Assembly: GCA_014804675.1 (NCBI GenBank)
Contig: JAAUZH010000011.1
Span: 89,194-153,193 of the forward strand
From: Lachnospiraceae bacterium
Lineage (GTDB): Bacteria > Bacillota > Clostridia > Lachnospirales > Lachnospiraceae
Reading direction: 5' to 3'
Length of the DNA stretch: 64,000 nt
The notes under the pieces were generated by a model. That model worked only from the letters and a program-made list of their open reading frames with translations. It searched no databases and had not been told where the DNA came from. Position numbers and translations under genes: made by a program. Positions 7,755-16,699 of the stretch are shown piece by piece; position 1 is the first letter of the stretch, and each line of letters starts with the position of its first letter.

Positions 7755-8129
7755 ATGGCAGCACCAGGAATGGAAAATTATTTAACATGGACATTTAATG
7801 CACAATGCCCTGTACCAAATGATGTAAGTGAAATACTTGTAGATGGAGAAGTTGCATTACATGCATACAAAACAATAAGAGATGTAGCAATTTTTACTAA
7901 TAAGCGGCTTATCGTACGTGATGCACAAGGGCTAACAGGAAAGAAAGTTGAAATCTATTCTCTTCCTTATTCATCTATTTGTATGTATTCTACAGAAAAT
8001 GCTGGAAAGATTTTAGATGTCAATGCAGAAGTTGAATTATGGACTAAGGCTGGTCATATTAAAATCAATCTTAATAAGAATGTAAATATTCGCGAATTTG
8101 ATAAAATAATAGCATCTGCTATTTTATAA
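7755..8129 (+). CDS. Bacterial PH-domain protein (bPH_1-like)
   Basis: 124 residues preceded by AAAGGAG. The sequence reads as one bacterial pleckstrin-homology domain: an acidic start ending ILVDGEVALHAYKT, the strand RDVAIFTNKRLIVRD typical of bPH_1, GKKVEIYSLPYSSI, then a sheet ending in a helix (IREFDKIIASAIL). There is no membrane segment, so it is probably cytoplasmic. The gene is AT-rich, monocistronic, and has its own consensus promoter and a downstream hairpin. Function is unknown; related proteins form multimeric rings and some respond to envelope stress. Confidence 0.8.
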   Translation: MAAPGMENYLTWTFNAQCPVPNDVSEILVDGEVALHAYKTIRDVAIFTNKRLIVRDAQGLTGKKVEIYSLPYSSICMYSTENAGKILDVNAEVELWTKAGHIKINLNKNVNIREFDKIIASAIL

Positions 8130-8202
8130 TATTTTTTTACAAATATAAGCTAACCGTTTAATGGTTTTTTGAAAGAAAATTGAGGATGCCCCAAATAGAG
8201 AA

Positions 8203-8222
8203 CGGCGCCCCGAAGGGCGCCG
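8203..8222. terminator. GC-rich hairpin after the PH-domain gene
   Basis: CGGCGCCC, loop CGAA, GGGCGCCG: an eight-base perfect stem with a stable tetraloop, 73 bases past the stop. No strong T-tract follows on either strand, so termination is probable rather than certain. Bases 8223-8345 hold an AT-rich near-palindrome (AAACATATTATATGTTT) and no gene. Confidence 0.5.
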
Positions 8223-8345
8223 CCTCATAATTAAAAGGAAAATAATATGAAACATATTATATGTTTATAATATACAAGTGATTTGTGTTTAATTATTGTT
8301 CATAATGTGTTTTTTATGTGAACTCTTTCTTTGCCAAAAACTCTT

Positions 8346-8816
8346 TCATCCTCTTCCCTTCCACAAGCCAGATAACCTTTTGCAGATTCGATAAAAGAAA
8401 TAGCCCAGCACCGCACCAAAGCAGTTAAGCAGTACATCATCCACATCAAATTCTCCAAAATGCGATACCAGCTGGAACAGTTCGATACAGAGAGACAGCC
8501 AGAAAGAATGCAAAAGCACAAACCAGCTTTTCTCCATTCTGGGAAAAATGGCGGGAACAAACACGCCAAAAGGAGCAAATGCCAGGATATTTCCAAAGAG
8601 ATTATCAAATCCATTAATTTCATGATAATATCTGATATACATCTTTATCGTTTTAAAGGGCAAAAGATTTGCTGTATATATGCCCTTCCTTACCATATCC
8701 ACATCCCACTCATCCATAATTCCCCTAAGTATGGGAACCGGATACTTGAAAATAATCAACCGGACTAACAGCAGGATATAAGCTATAAACCCAATTATTA
8801 GAATCTTTCTTTTCAT
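8346..8816 (-). CDS. VanZ-like family membrane protein
   Basis: 156 residues with about four membrane segments. VanZ-family signatures are present: TANLLPFKTI, then GNILAFAPFGVFVP, LCIELFQL and FDVDDVLLNCFGAVLGY, where the paired aspartates before the last segment are conserved. VanZ raises teicoplanin tolerance in Enterococcus, but most chromosomal homologues have no known function. It begins 29 bases after truA and is the last gene of a long co-oriented block. An envelope role is possible; resistance cannot be inferred. Confidence 0.85.
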   Translation of the reverse strand: MKRKILIIGFIAYILLLVRLIIFKYPVPILRGIMDEWDVDMVRKGIYTANLLPFKTIKMYIRYYHEINGFDNLFGNILAFAPFGVFVPAIFPRMEKSWFVLLHSFWLSLCIELFQLVSHFGEFDVDDVLLNCFGAVLGYFFYRICKRLSGLWKGRG

Positions 8817-8845
8817 GGCATACCTCGATGACTTCTTACTTCCAG

Positions 8846-9592
8846 TTACTTTTCATCATATTCTACACGAACTAATGTCAGACCACATCCAGGCACTAGT
8901 TCTCCTGCATTTTCACGCTTTCCCAATTCAAAAATCCGTTGAATGTCTTCCGGCTCTCTTTTTCCTGTTCCTACTTCCAGAAGTGTGCCTGTCATAATCC
9001 TTGCCATATGATATAAAAATCCGTTTCCCTCATATAAAAACCGGATTTCCCCATCCTCTTTTGTGATTTCTATACGGTCGATTCTGCGGACCGTACTTTT
9101 TTTCATTTTCTTTTTCGTACAGAATGCCTGAAAGTCATGGGTTCCTATCAGATATCCGGCTGCCCTCCTCATAGCCTGCAGATCCAACTTTTCCGGAAAT
9201 ACATACACATATCTCCGGTTGAATACATCCCGTATTTCCGCATTCCTTACCCGATATAAATACATCTTCCTTTTGGCATTCAAACGACTATGGAATCGTT
9301 CAGACACCTCTGTTATTGATATGACGGCAATATCCTCCGGAAGATATTGGTTTACATAATTCATTATCTCTTCTTGTGACATATCTGTCATTAGCTGTAC
9401 ATTTGCCACTTGTCCCAAAGCATGGACGCCTGCATCGGTTCTGCCGGAGCCTGTCACCTCCACCCTCCGGTTTTCCATTTTAGAAAAAATCTGTTCCAGC
9501 TTTCCCTGTATGGTCTGCTCCGTTGTGTCCTGCCTCTGCCATCCTTTATATCTTGTTCCTTCATATTGAATAACCAACTTATAATTTTTCAA
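8846..9592 (-). CDS. truA: tRNA pseudouridine(38-40) synthase TruA
   Basis: 248 residues. TruA converts uridines 38-40 of tRNA anticodon stems to pseudouridine. The catalytic aspartate is in GSGRTDAGVHALGQ (about 50-55), with KLVIQYEGTRYKGWQRQ at the N-terminus and EGNGFLYHMARIM near the C-terminus. I chose TTG 9592 as start: GGGAG precedes it, and TTG overlaps the TGA of the upstream dehydrogenase as TTGA. An upstream in-frame start at 9634 would overlap that gene by 46 bases and add residues not typical of TruA. Confidence 0.95.
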   Translation of the reverse strand: MKNYKLVIQYEGTRYKGWQRQDTTEQTIQGKLEQIFSKMENRRVEVTGSGRTDAGVHALGQVANVQLMTDMSQEEIMNYVNQYLPEDIAVISITEVSERFHSRLNAKRKMYLYRVRNAEIRDVFNRRYVYVFPEKLDLQAMRRAAGYLIGTHDFQAFCTKKKMKKSTVRRIDRIEITKEDGEIRFLYEGNGFLYHMARIMTGTLLEVGTGKREPEDIQRIFELGKRENAGELVPGCGLTLVRVEYDEK

Positions 9593-10575
9593 GCTATGAT
9601 CTCCCAGGGATTTTCCTTTCCCTCCATAAAACATTTGCAGCTCTTTAAAGAATCTTCCACTACCGTTCTTACGCAGTTATCCGTATAAAACGCCATGTGG
9701 TGGGTAACGGTAACATTGGGAAAGCTTCTCAATAGGGAAAGCTCCCTGTTGAGAAGCACATCTGACTTCCGGTCATAATAATAAAGGCCAAATTCATCCT
9801 CCACCACATCCAGTCCGGCAGCTCCTACCTTTCCCTGCTCAATAGCCTGTATCAATGCTTCTGACTCAATCAGCGCTCCTCTGGCAGTGTTAATCAGAAC
9901 TACCCCCGGCTTCATTTTCAAAAGCGTCTCCTGATTTATCATATGAAAACTCTCTTCCGTCAAGGGAGTATGAAGGGAAATCACATCTGCTTCTTTCCAT
10001 ATCTCTTCCAAAGAAACATATTCCGCCTTTTCCCTTACTGATTCTGACTGATACAAGTCATAAGCAAGTATTTTACAGCCAAAGCCGGACAGATTTTGGA
10101 TGACAGTCCTGCCAATGCGTCCGGTCCCAATGATTCCTACCGTTAAATCCTTCAGTTCTCTCCCAAGATTTCCTGCAAGGGTGTAATCCTGAATATTCGT
10201 GCGCTCTATAATTCTTTTTGCTTTCCGGATGCTCATAAGAATTAGCATAATCGTATAGTCCGCCACGCCATTTGGTCCATATGGTGCATTTCCCACAGCA
10301 ATCCCAAATTCCCTGCATGACTTTACATCAATATGGTCATAACCTATGGTTCTTGTAATCAAGTATTCCACACCATTATCCCTAAAGGCTTTTACAAGAT
10401 TTCTATCGATTTTTGTGGTAAGAATGTCCACACACCTGCTTCCCTTGACTAACTCCAGATTTTCCAAAGACGGCGCATCCTGACATAGTACCAAATCAAG
10501 CCCCAGCTTTTTTCCATAGGTTAAAAACAAATCCTTTTCATCAAAATCCCTGCAGCTAAATACCGTTACCTGCAT
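9589..10575 (-). CDS. D-2-hydroxyacid dehydrogenase (D-lactate dehydrogenase-like)
   Basis: 328 residues from ATG 10575, which has GAGAGG eight bases upstream; a GTG three codons earlier is the alternative. The NAD-binding motif is VGIIGTGRIGRTV (about 145-157). Catalytic residues are Arg in NTARGALIE, Glu in LDVVEDEFG and His in VTHHMAFYTD. The last two segments, and TRTIGYDHID, are characteristic of D-lactate dehydrogenases including the VanH group. It probably reduces pyruvate or another 2-keto acid. It overlaps the AI-2E-type gene by 20 bases and truA by 4. Confidence 0.88.
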   Translation of the reverse strand: MQVTVFSCRDFDEKDLFLTYGKKLGLDLVLCQDAPSLENLELVKGSRCVDILTTKIDRNLVKAFRDNGVEYLITRTIGYDHIDVKSCREFGIAVGNAPYGPNGVADYTIMLILMSIRKAKRIIERTNIQDYTLAGNLGRELKDLTVGIIGTGRIGRTVIQNLSGFGCKILAYDLYQSESVREKAEYVSLEEIWKEADVISLHTPLTEESFHMINQETLLKMKPGVVLINTARGALIESEALIQAIEQGKVGAAGLDVVEDEFGLYYYDRKSDVLLNRELSLLRSFPNVTVTHHMAFYTDNCVRTVVEDSLKSCKCFMEGKENPWEIIA

Positions 10576-11776
10576 CCTTATCACCTCTCATTTTTCTTTC
10601 TGCCTCTTTATCCCCTGCCAGATACCGTTTATAATATTCCCGGTCCTTTTTGGTATACACCCGGAAGGCAGTCATATCCCTTCCCAATATCTCAAAGCTT
10701 TCCACAACAGTATCAAATACACCTGCCTTCACCAGATTTACAAACAGCATTCCCAGAGGCACTGCAATAATCATGCCCATGACGCCGCCAATCCGCCATC
10801 CAATATAAATCAGAAACAGAGTAGGGATGGTGGCAAGTCCTACGGAGTCTCCTACGATTTTAGGTTGTATTATCTGTCTTATCAAGTTTCCCACACACCA
10901 TAATACCATAAGGCCGATAGCGGTATAATACTGTCCCTGAAGCAGCTCAATCACTGCCCAGGGTATCAGAACGACACCCATTCCAAAAATAGGCAGGATG
11001 TCAATCAATGCAATTATCAGGGCAATCAGGGCAAAATATCTGACTCCTATGAGCAAAAGCCCGATAAAGAGAATTACATAAATTCTTGCCTCTATCTTTA
11101 TCTGTGCCTTTACATAACCTCCTACAGCAGTTGCAAGACTTTCATAAACAATGTTCCATTTCTTTTGAATGAACATAGGAGTGACCTTTTTAATAAAAGC
11201 AATCACACTTTCTCTCTCCGCTATAAAAAAATAGGCAGACAAAAGGCAGATAATAATGTTCACCATAGCTGACGGCAGGTTTTTTGCAAAATTTCCAACC
11301 GCATCCACAGTAGGCTCGCTTAGCTTACTGATAAAATTTCCGATTTCCATACTTAAGGAGCCAAAAAATTCCTCTATCCCCTTTCTGACCTCCAAGGGGA
11401 ACTCCCCATACAGCCTGGATGCCTTATCTCCAATTTCAACAAAGGTTTCCTCTACTGTTTCCCAGGTTTGAGGCAGTGTAGTCAAAAAACCATATATTTC
11501 ATGAATCAGAAAAGAGATGCTTCCATACAATGCCAGAGAAACCAAAACGATTACCGTGGCAATCAAAGCAACGGATACCGCCTTTCTCCTGATTTTGATT
11601 TTCTTTTCCAAAAATCCTACCAGAGGATTGGATACCCATGCAATGATCCAGCCAATGACAAAAGGGCTAAAGAATAACAGCACTCTTGGCACCACCAAAG
11701 CAACAAGCAATATACCCAAAAGTGCAATTAAGAAATTTAAGGTTATTTTACCATAATGCCAGAATCCATCTCTCAT
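10556..11776 (-). CDS. AI-2E family / YtvI-like polytopic membrane protein
   Basis: 406 residues from ATG 11776, which has AGGGG upstream. Two membrane segments at the N-terminus (about 12-55) and one near 65-85 are followed by a soluble stretch and then about five segments. The region DILPIFGMGVVLIPWA and GWRIGGVMGMIIAVPLG is the signature of the AI-2E transporter/UPF0118 family. The Clostridia version is often annotated as sporulation protein YtvI. The charged 50-residue C-terminus is cytoplasmic-looking. The transported compound is unknown; homologues include Na+/H+ antiporters and an autoinducer exporter. It starts 18 bases after engB. Confidence 0.85.
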   Translation of the reverse strand: MRDGFWHYGKITLNFLIALLGILLVALVVPRVLLFFSPFVIGWIIAWVSNPLVGFLEKKIKIRRKAVSVALIATVIVLVSLALYGSISFLIHEIYGFLTTLPQTWETVEETFVEIGDKASRLYGEFPLEVRKGIEEFFGSLSMEIGNFISKLSEPTVDAVGNFAKNLPSAMVNIIICLLSAYFFIAERESVIAFIKKVTPMFIQKKWNIVYESLATAVGGYVKAQIKIEARIYVILFIGLLLIGVRYFALIALIIALIDILPIFGMGVVLIPWAVIELLQGQYYTAIGLMVLWCVGNLIRQIIQPKIVGDSVGLATIPTLFLIYIGWRIGGVMGMIIAVPLGMLFVNLVKAGVFDTVVESFEILGRDMTAFRVYTKKDREYYKRYLAGDKEAERKMRGDKDAGNGI

Positions 11777-11794
11777 CACATTTCCCCTTTTCCT

Positions 11795-12382
11795 CTAAAA
11801 CTGGAGCAATTGCTCAATCAATTGATAAATCTCCTCTCTGCCCTGCTTCGATTGGGCCGAAAAAGGAATTAAAATTGTATCCTTTTCCACTTCAAGCCCT
11901 GTCCTTATCATCTTCACATGCTTCTGAAGCTGAGAACGATTGATCTTATCCGCTTTTGTTGCAATGATGACAGGATGGAATCCATTGCTTAAAATCCACT
12001 GATACATCTGCCTGTCATTGGCAGAAGGTTCATGCCGGATGTCAATCAGCAGAAAGACCGCTTGCAGCGTCTTGGAACGCTTTAAATAATTTTCCACCAT
12101 TTTTCCCCATTTTTCTTTTACTTCCTGGGAAACCTTGGCATATCCGTATCCGGGAAGGTCCACAAAATAAAGCTCTTCATTGATGTTATAATAATTTATG
12201 GTCTGGGTCTTCCCCGGCTGTGCGGAAGTTCTTGCATAAGACTTCCGGTTCATAAGAGCATTGATCAGTGAAGATTTCCCCACGTTGCTTTTTCCGGCAA
12301 ATGCAATTTCCGGCTTGGCATTCTGCGGGATTGTGCTTGTAATCCCACATACCGTTTCCAAGTTGACACTTTTTATAATCAT
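11795..12382 (-). CDS. engB: Ribosome biogenesis GTPase EngB/YsxC
   Basis: 195 residues, typical for this TrmE-Era-type GTPase needed for assembly of the large ribosomal subunit. G1 is GKSNVGKSSLINAL (about 31-44), G2 lies around TSAQPGKTQTINYY, G3 is DLPGYGYAKV and G4 is ATKADKI. It follows lon with a 17-base gap in the tig-clp-lon block, a neighbourhood often seen in Firmicutes. Confidence 0.96.
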   Translation of the reverse strand: MIIKSVNLETVCGITSTIPQNAKPEIAFAGKSNVGKSSLINALMNRKSYARTSAQPGKTQTINYYNINEELYFVDLPGYGYAKVSQEVKEKWGKMVENYLKRSKTLQAVFLLIDIRHEPSANDRQMYQWILSNGFHPVIIATKADKINRSQLQKHVKMIRTGLEVEKDTILIPFSAQSKQGREEIYQLIEQLLQF

Positions 12383-12399
12383 ATTGCTAACTCCTTTTT

Positions 12400-14712
12400 C
12401 TAGTCTGCAAATGCCGTTTCTATCATTTCTTCCATATGTTCTATAAATAGAATTTCCAGACCATCCTTGATTTCCTTTGAAATCTCTTCTATATCCTTTT
12501 CATTATTCTTTGGCACAAAAACCGTTTTCATGCCCGCTTCCTTTGCTGCCAGGATTTTTTCCTTCAGCCCTCCGATGGGAAGCACTCTTCCCCGCAAAGT
12601 GATTTCTCCGGTCATTGCCACATCTCTTCTTACTTTTCTTCCGGTTATGGCAGACAGCATGGCCAATGCCATAGTGATTCCGGCGCTGGGCCCATCCTTT
12701 GGCACCGCTCCTTCCGGAATATGGATATGGAAATCATGTTTTTCAAAAAAATCATCTGCTATCTGATATTTTTCGCTGACAGAACGTATGTAGCTAAGCC
12801 CTGCCCTGGCAGATTCCTTCATCACATCTCCCAGCTGCCCGGTAAGCTCCAGCTTTCCTTTTCCTGCCATTACATTTACTTCGATTTCCAGCGTATCGCC
12901 GCCCACACTTGTCCATGCAAGCCCTCTTACAATGCCTACCTCGTCCTTTCCATTGATCCTGTCTTTTGAATATCTGGGTTTGCCAAGATAAGCTTCCAGA
13001 TTTCCGTTGGACACCTTCACAACGGTCTTTTTATCCTTAAGAATCTCTTTTGCCGCCTTCCTGCAAATTGCTCCCAGCTTCCTTTCAAGCTCTCTGACTC
13101 CTGCCTCTCTGGTATATAAGGAAATTATATCTTTCAAGGCTTTATCGGTAATGGTCAGCTGCTTTTCTAAAATACCATTCTTCTTTTTCTGCTTTTTCAC
13201 AAGATGCTCTTTCGCAATGTGAAACTTTTCATTGGAAGTATAGCTGGTAACCTGAATAATTTCCATCCGGTCCCTAAGAGGGCCTTTTACCTCCGACAGA
13301 TCATTTGCAGTAGTAATGAACAACACTTCCGATAAATCCATGGGAAGCTCTATATAATGATCCCTAAACTTCTTATTCTGCTCTCCGTCCAGCACCTCTA
13401 ACAGGGCCGCCGAAGTATCTCCCTTATAATCCTTGCCGATTTTATCAATTTCATCTAATAACATTAAAGGGTTTTTCACTCCCGCTTCCTTTAAGCCCAT
13501 GGCAATCCTGCCGGGCATGGCACCCACATAGGTCTTCCTGTGCCCTCTGATTTCCGCCTCGTCATGAATACCTCCCAGACTAATACGTACATACTTTTTG
13601 TTCAGTGCCTTTGCCATGCTTTTCGCAATGGAGGTCTTTCCTGTTCCGGGAGGTCCCACCAGACAGATAATCGGGCTTGAACCCTTTTTGGTCAAAGCAC
13701 GCACTGCCAAAAATTCCAGAATCCGTTCTTTTACCTTAGACAGACCATAATGCTCTTCATCTAATATTTTTTCTGCCTTTTCCAAATCCAGACTGTCTTT
13801 TGACATCTTATCCCAGGGCATTTCCAATAATGTTTCTATGTAGCTTCTTTCCACCACGCTTTCCGAACTGCTTCCCGCTACATTTTCAAACCGCTTAATT
13901 TCCTTTTCAATTTTTTCTTTTACTCCCTTAGAAGCTTTCAGTTTCTTCAGCTGACTGCGAAACTGCTCTGCTTCCGAATCCGTATCGGCCCTTTCTCCAA
14001 GCTCTCCTTTGATATAATTCAGCTGCTCCCTTAAAATATAATTTTTCTGATTCTTTTCTATCCGTTCCCGTATTCCTGATGCAAGTTCAGTCTTAATTTT
14101 TGCGATTTCAATTTCCTGCTCCAATAAAGCAACAAGTATTTCATATCGGTTTTTCAGTGGCAACGTTTCCAGTATCTGCTGTTTTTTCTCATAAGAAAAT
14201 GGGGCATTCATGGCAATCTGATCCAGTGCCCTGCCCAAATCCCTCATGTAATCAAAATTATTCAAGATACTCTTTCCATTTTTCTTGTAATAAGAAGAAT
14301 ACTCCTGAAACAATTCCTTTACTCTGCGAAGCATTGCTTCCTTTACTTCATAATCCAGATCATCTGACTCTGAAAGAATCTCATACTCTGCTTCCAGATA
14401 AGGCTCTTCTTCTGTAAAGGCTTTTAACTCTCCTCTTTCCGCTCCTTCCACCAGTACCCGCACGATCTGTCCCGGCATTTTCATGACCTGTTTGATTTTT
14501 GCCGTGCATCCTACGTGATAAACGGTCTCAAAGCTGCTTTCCTTTGCCTCCGACTCCTTCTGTGTTACCAGAAATACCATCTGGTCGTCTATCATTGCCT
14601 GCTCAATAGCAGCCTTTGACTTTTCCCTGCTTAAATCAAAATGTATCATCATATCCGGAAAAATAGTAAGCCCTCTTAATGCCACTGCCGGCATTCTTTT
14701 TCGTTCTTCCAT
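12400..14712 (-). CDS. lon: ATP-dependent protease LonA
   Basis: 770 residues, the standard LonA length. Order: N-terminal substrate domain (1-200) with LRGLTIFPDMMIHFD, coiled coil (200-300), AAA+ module with Walker A GPPGTGKTS (about 350) and Walker B NPLMLLDEIDKIG, and the C-terminal protease domain. The catalytic serine is in PKDGPSAGITMA and the lysine in PIGGLKEKILAAKEAG. It degrades misfolded and regulatory proteins in the cytoplasm. TAGGAG precedes the ATG. It lies between clpX and engB, so three proteolysis genes are grouped. Confidence 0.97.
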   Translation of the reverse strand: MEERKRMPAVALRGLTIFPDMMIHFDLSREKSKAAIEQAMIDDQMVFLVTQKESEAKESSFETVYHVGCTAKIKQVMKMPGQIVRVLVEGAERGELKAFTEEEPYLEAEYEILSESDDLDYEVKEAMLRRVKELFQEYSSYYKKNGKSILNNFDYMRDLGRALDQIAMNAPFSYEKKQQILETLPLKNRYEILVALLEQEIEIAKIKTELASGIRERIEKNQKNYILREQLNYIKGELGERADTDSEAEQFRSQLKKLKASKGVKEKIEKEIKRFENVAGSSSESVVERSYIETLLEMPWDKMSKDSLDLEKAEKILDEEHYGLSKVKERILEFLAVRALTKKGSSPIICLVGPPGTGKTSIAKSMAKALNKKYVRISLGGIHDEAEIRGHRKTYVGAMPGRIAMGLKEAGVKNPLMLLDEIDKIGKDYKGDTSAALLEVLDGEQNKKFRDHYIELPMDLSEVLFITTANDLSEVKGPLRDRMEIIQVTSYTSNEKFHIAKEHLVKKQKKKNGILEKQLTITDKALKDIISLYTREAGVRELERKLGAICRKAAKEILKDKKTVVKVSNGNLEAYLGKPRYSKDRINGKDEVGIVRGLAWTSVGGDTLEIEVNVMAGKGKLELTGQLGDVMKESARAGLSYIRSVSEKYQIADDFFEKHDFHIHIPEGAVPKDGPSAGITMALAMLSAITGRKVRRDVAMTGEITLRGRVLPIGGLKEKILAAKEAGMKTVFVPKNNEKDIEEISKEIKDGLEILFIEHMEEMIETAFAD

Positions 14713-14738
14713 GATGTTTTCACTCTCCTAATGGCAAA

Positions 14739-14763
14739 GGGTGTCGTGGAATTCACAACACCC
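14739..14763 (-). terminator. Hairpin between clpX and lon
   Basis: GGGTGTCGTG pairs with CACAACACCC across a short GAATT loop, in the 64-base gap between the two genes. On the minus strand only TTT follows, so it may partly terminate or protect the tig-clpP-clpX transcript rather than fully uncouple lon. Confidence 0.5.
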
Positions 14764-14776
14764 TCTTCTCCTGCTG

Positions 14777-16030
14777 TTATCTTGCTTTCTTTACCGGTTC
14801 CCTGTGAACGATCAACGGCTCACTTTCACCAAGCACTGTTTCCTTTGTAATCAAACAGCTCTCAATCGTTTCGTCAGACGGTATCTCATACATAATGTCC
14901 GTCATGATATTTTCCAATATGGAGCGAAGTCCCCTTGCTCCTGTCTTTCGTTCCAATGCCTGCTTTGCCACAAGCTCTATCGCATCCGGCTCAAAGTTCA
15001 GCGTTACATCATCTAACTCAAAGAGCTTTTGATACTGCTTAATCAGTGCGCTCTTTGGCTCTGTCAGAATCCGTATCAAAGCCTGTTCATCCAGTCCGTC
15101 CAGAGAAACATTGATAGGCACACGCCCAACAAACTCCGGAATCAGACCAAATTTTACCAGATCCTGAGGGGTTACCTCTTTAAATATCTCCCCTAAATCC
15201 CTGCTGGATTTCTGGGTGACATCTGCATTGAATCCAATGGATTTCTTATCCAGTCTTGTCTCAATGATCTTCTCTAATCCGTCAAAAGCGCCGCTGCAAA
15301 TAAACAAAATATTGGAAGTATCAATCTGCAGTAATTCCTGATGGGGATGCTTTCTGCCGCCTTGAGGAGGCACGCTGGCCACGGTGCCTTCTATGATCTT
15401 TAAAAGCGCCTGCTGCACTCCTTCTCCGGAAACATCCCGGGTAATGGATACATTTTCACCTTTTTTGGTAATCTTGTCTATTTCGTCAATATAAATAATA
15501 CCGTGCTCTGCCCGTTCAATATCATATTCTGCTGCCTGAATCAGTTTTAAGAGAATATTTTCCACATCCTCCCCTACGTATCCGGCCTCGGTCAATGTGG
15601 TAGCATCTGCAATAGCAAAAGGAACATTGATGATCTTTGCCAGTGTCTGGGCCAGAAATGTCTTTCCGCATCCGGTTGGTCCAATCATGATAATGTTGCT
15701 TTTCTGAAGCTCCACATCCAAATCCTTTGGAGCAGTCACTCTTTTATAGTGATTATATACAGCTACCGATAGTACCTTCTTGGCATCCTCCTGACCAATT
15801 ACATAGTCATCTAAAAATTCTTTGATTTCTACCGGCTTCAAAAGATTGATATCCAATTCGTCACAGATTTCATCATCTTCGTACTCTTCTTCAATAATAT
15901 CAGAACAAAGCTCCACACATTCGTCACAAATATAGACGCCTACAGGCCCTGCAATCAGCTTCCGGACCTGATCCTGAGTTTTATTGCAGAAGGAACATCT
16001 TATCTTATCATCTGCATTCTTTCCTGCCAT
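14777..16030 (-). CDS. clpX: ATP-dependent Clp protease ATP-binding subunit ClpX
   Basis: 417 residues. The N-terminal zinc finger has CSFC (about 13-16) and CDEC (about 35-38), the substrate and adaptor docking domain. AAA+ motifs: Walker [10 protein letters not shown] (about 115), Walker [11 protein letters not shown], sensor/pore segments with GYVGEDVE, and arginine finger region PEFVGRVP. ClpX unfolds tagged proteins and feeds them to ClpP, encoded 26 bases upstream in the same direction. Confidence 0.97.
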   Translation of the reverse strand: MAGKNADDKIRCSFCNKTQDQVRKLIAGPVGVYICDECVELCSDIIEEEYEDDEICDELDINLLKPVEIKEFLDDYVIGQEDAKKVLSVAVYNHYKRVTAPKDLDVELQKSNIIMIGPTGCGKTFLAQTLAKIINVPFAIADATTLTEAGYVGEDVENILLKLIQAAEYDIERAEHGIIYIDEIDKITKKGENVSITRDVSGEGVQQALLKIIEGTVASVPPQGGRKHPHQELLQIDTSNILFICSGAFDGLEKIIETRLDKKSIGFNADVTQKSSRDLGEIFKEVTPQDLVKFGLIPEFVGRVPINVSLDGLDEQALIRILTEPKSALIKQYQKLFELDDVTLNFEPDAIELVAKQALERKTGARGLRSILENIMTDIMYEIPSDETIESCLITKETVLGESEPLIVHREPVKKAR

Positions 16031-16056
16031 TTTCCACTCCTTTGAATTCCTAATCC

Positions 16057-16656
16057 TTATTTTTCTTCTTTATCCACACGGTTCTCGATTACCACATCGA
16101 TCAGACCGTATGCCTTTGCTTCTTCAGCAGACTTCCAGTTATCTCTTTCCGTATCTGCTGCAATCACCTCATAATCCTGTCCCGTATTGGCTGCCAGTAT
16201 CTTATTTAACTTTTCTTTTGTGTATAAAATGTGCTTTGCAGCAATTTCAATTTCCGTTGCCTGTCCCTGGGCGCCGCCAAGTGGCTGATGAATCATGATC
16301 TCCGCATTAGGCAGGGCCATTCTCTTTCCCTTTGTACCTCCTGCCAACAGGAAAGCTCCCATGCTTGCTGCCATCCCGATACAAATCGTGGAAACATCAC
16401 ACTTGATATACTGCATGGTATCATAAATTGCCATTCCGGCAGTAACCGATCCCCCCGGGCTGTTAATATAGAACTGAATATCCTTGCTGGTATCCTCTGA
16501 CTCTAAATATAACATCTGGGCTACGATCAGGCTTGCTGTCACTTCGTTCACTTCTTCGCCAAGAAAAATGATTCTTTCTTTTAAAAGTCTGGAATAAATG
16601 TCGTAGGATCTTTCTCCACGGCTTGTTTGTTCAACGACTACTGGTACTAAACTCAT
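16057..16656 (-). CDS. clpP: ATP-dependent Clp protease proteolytic subunit ClpP
   Basis: 199 residues from ATG 16656, which follows AGGAGG by eight bases; an in-frame TTG two codons earlier is less likely. With this start the triad is Ser98 (GMAASMGAF), His123 (IMIHQPLGG) and Asp172 (TERDNW), exactly the canonical ClpP positions. The propeptide is short ([10 protein letters not shown]). ClpP assembles into a double heptamer that degrades proteins delivered by ClpX. Confidence 0.97.
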   Translation of the reverse strand: MSLVPVVVEQTSRGERSYDIYSRLLKERIIFLGEEVNEVTASLIVAQMLYLESEDTSKDIQFYINSPGGSVTAGMAIYDTMQYIKCDVSTICIGMAASMGAFLLAGGTKGKRMALPNAEIMIHQPLGGAQGQATEIEIAAKHILYTKEKLNKILAANTGQDYEVIAADTERDNWKSAEEAKAYGLIDVVIENRVDKEEK

Positions 16657-16699
16657 ATACAAATCCTCCTGACATATTTATTAGGTTAGCACTCTCTTA

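Noticed and set aside
8346..10575. VanZ-like and VanH-like (D-lactate dehydrogenase) genes close together, suggesting a glycopeptide resistance cluster.
   Set aside because: truA lies between them, no VanA-type ligase, VanX, VanR or VanS is present, and both belong to a housekeeping block.
16686..16694. TTAGCACTC resembling half of a CIRCE (HrcA) operator between clpP and tig.
   Set aside because: The second half, GAGTGCTAA nine bases later, is absent, and the site lies downstream of tig rather than at a promoter.
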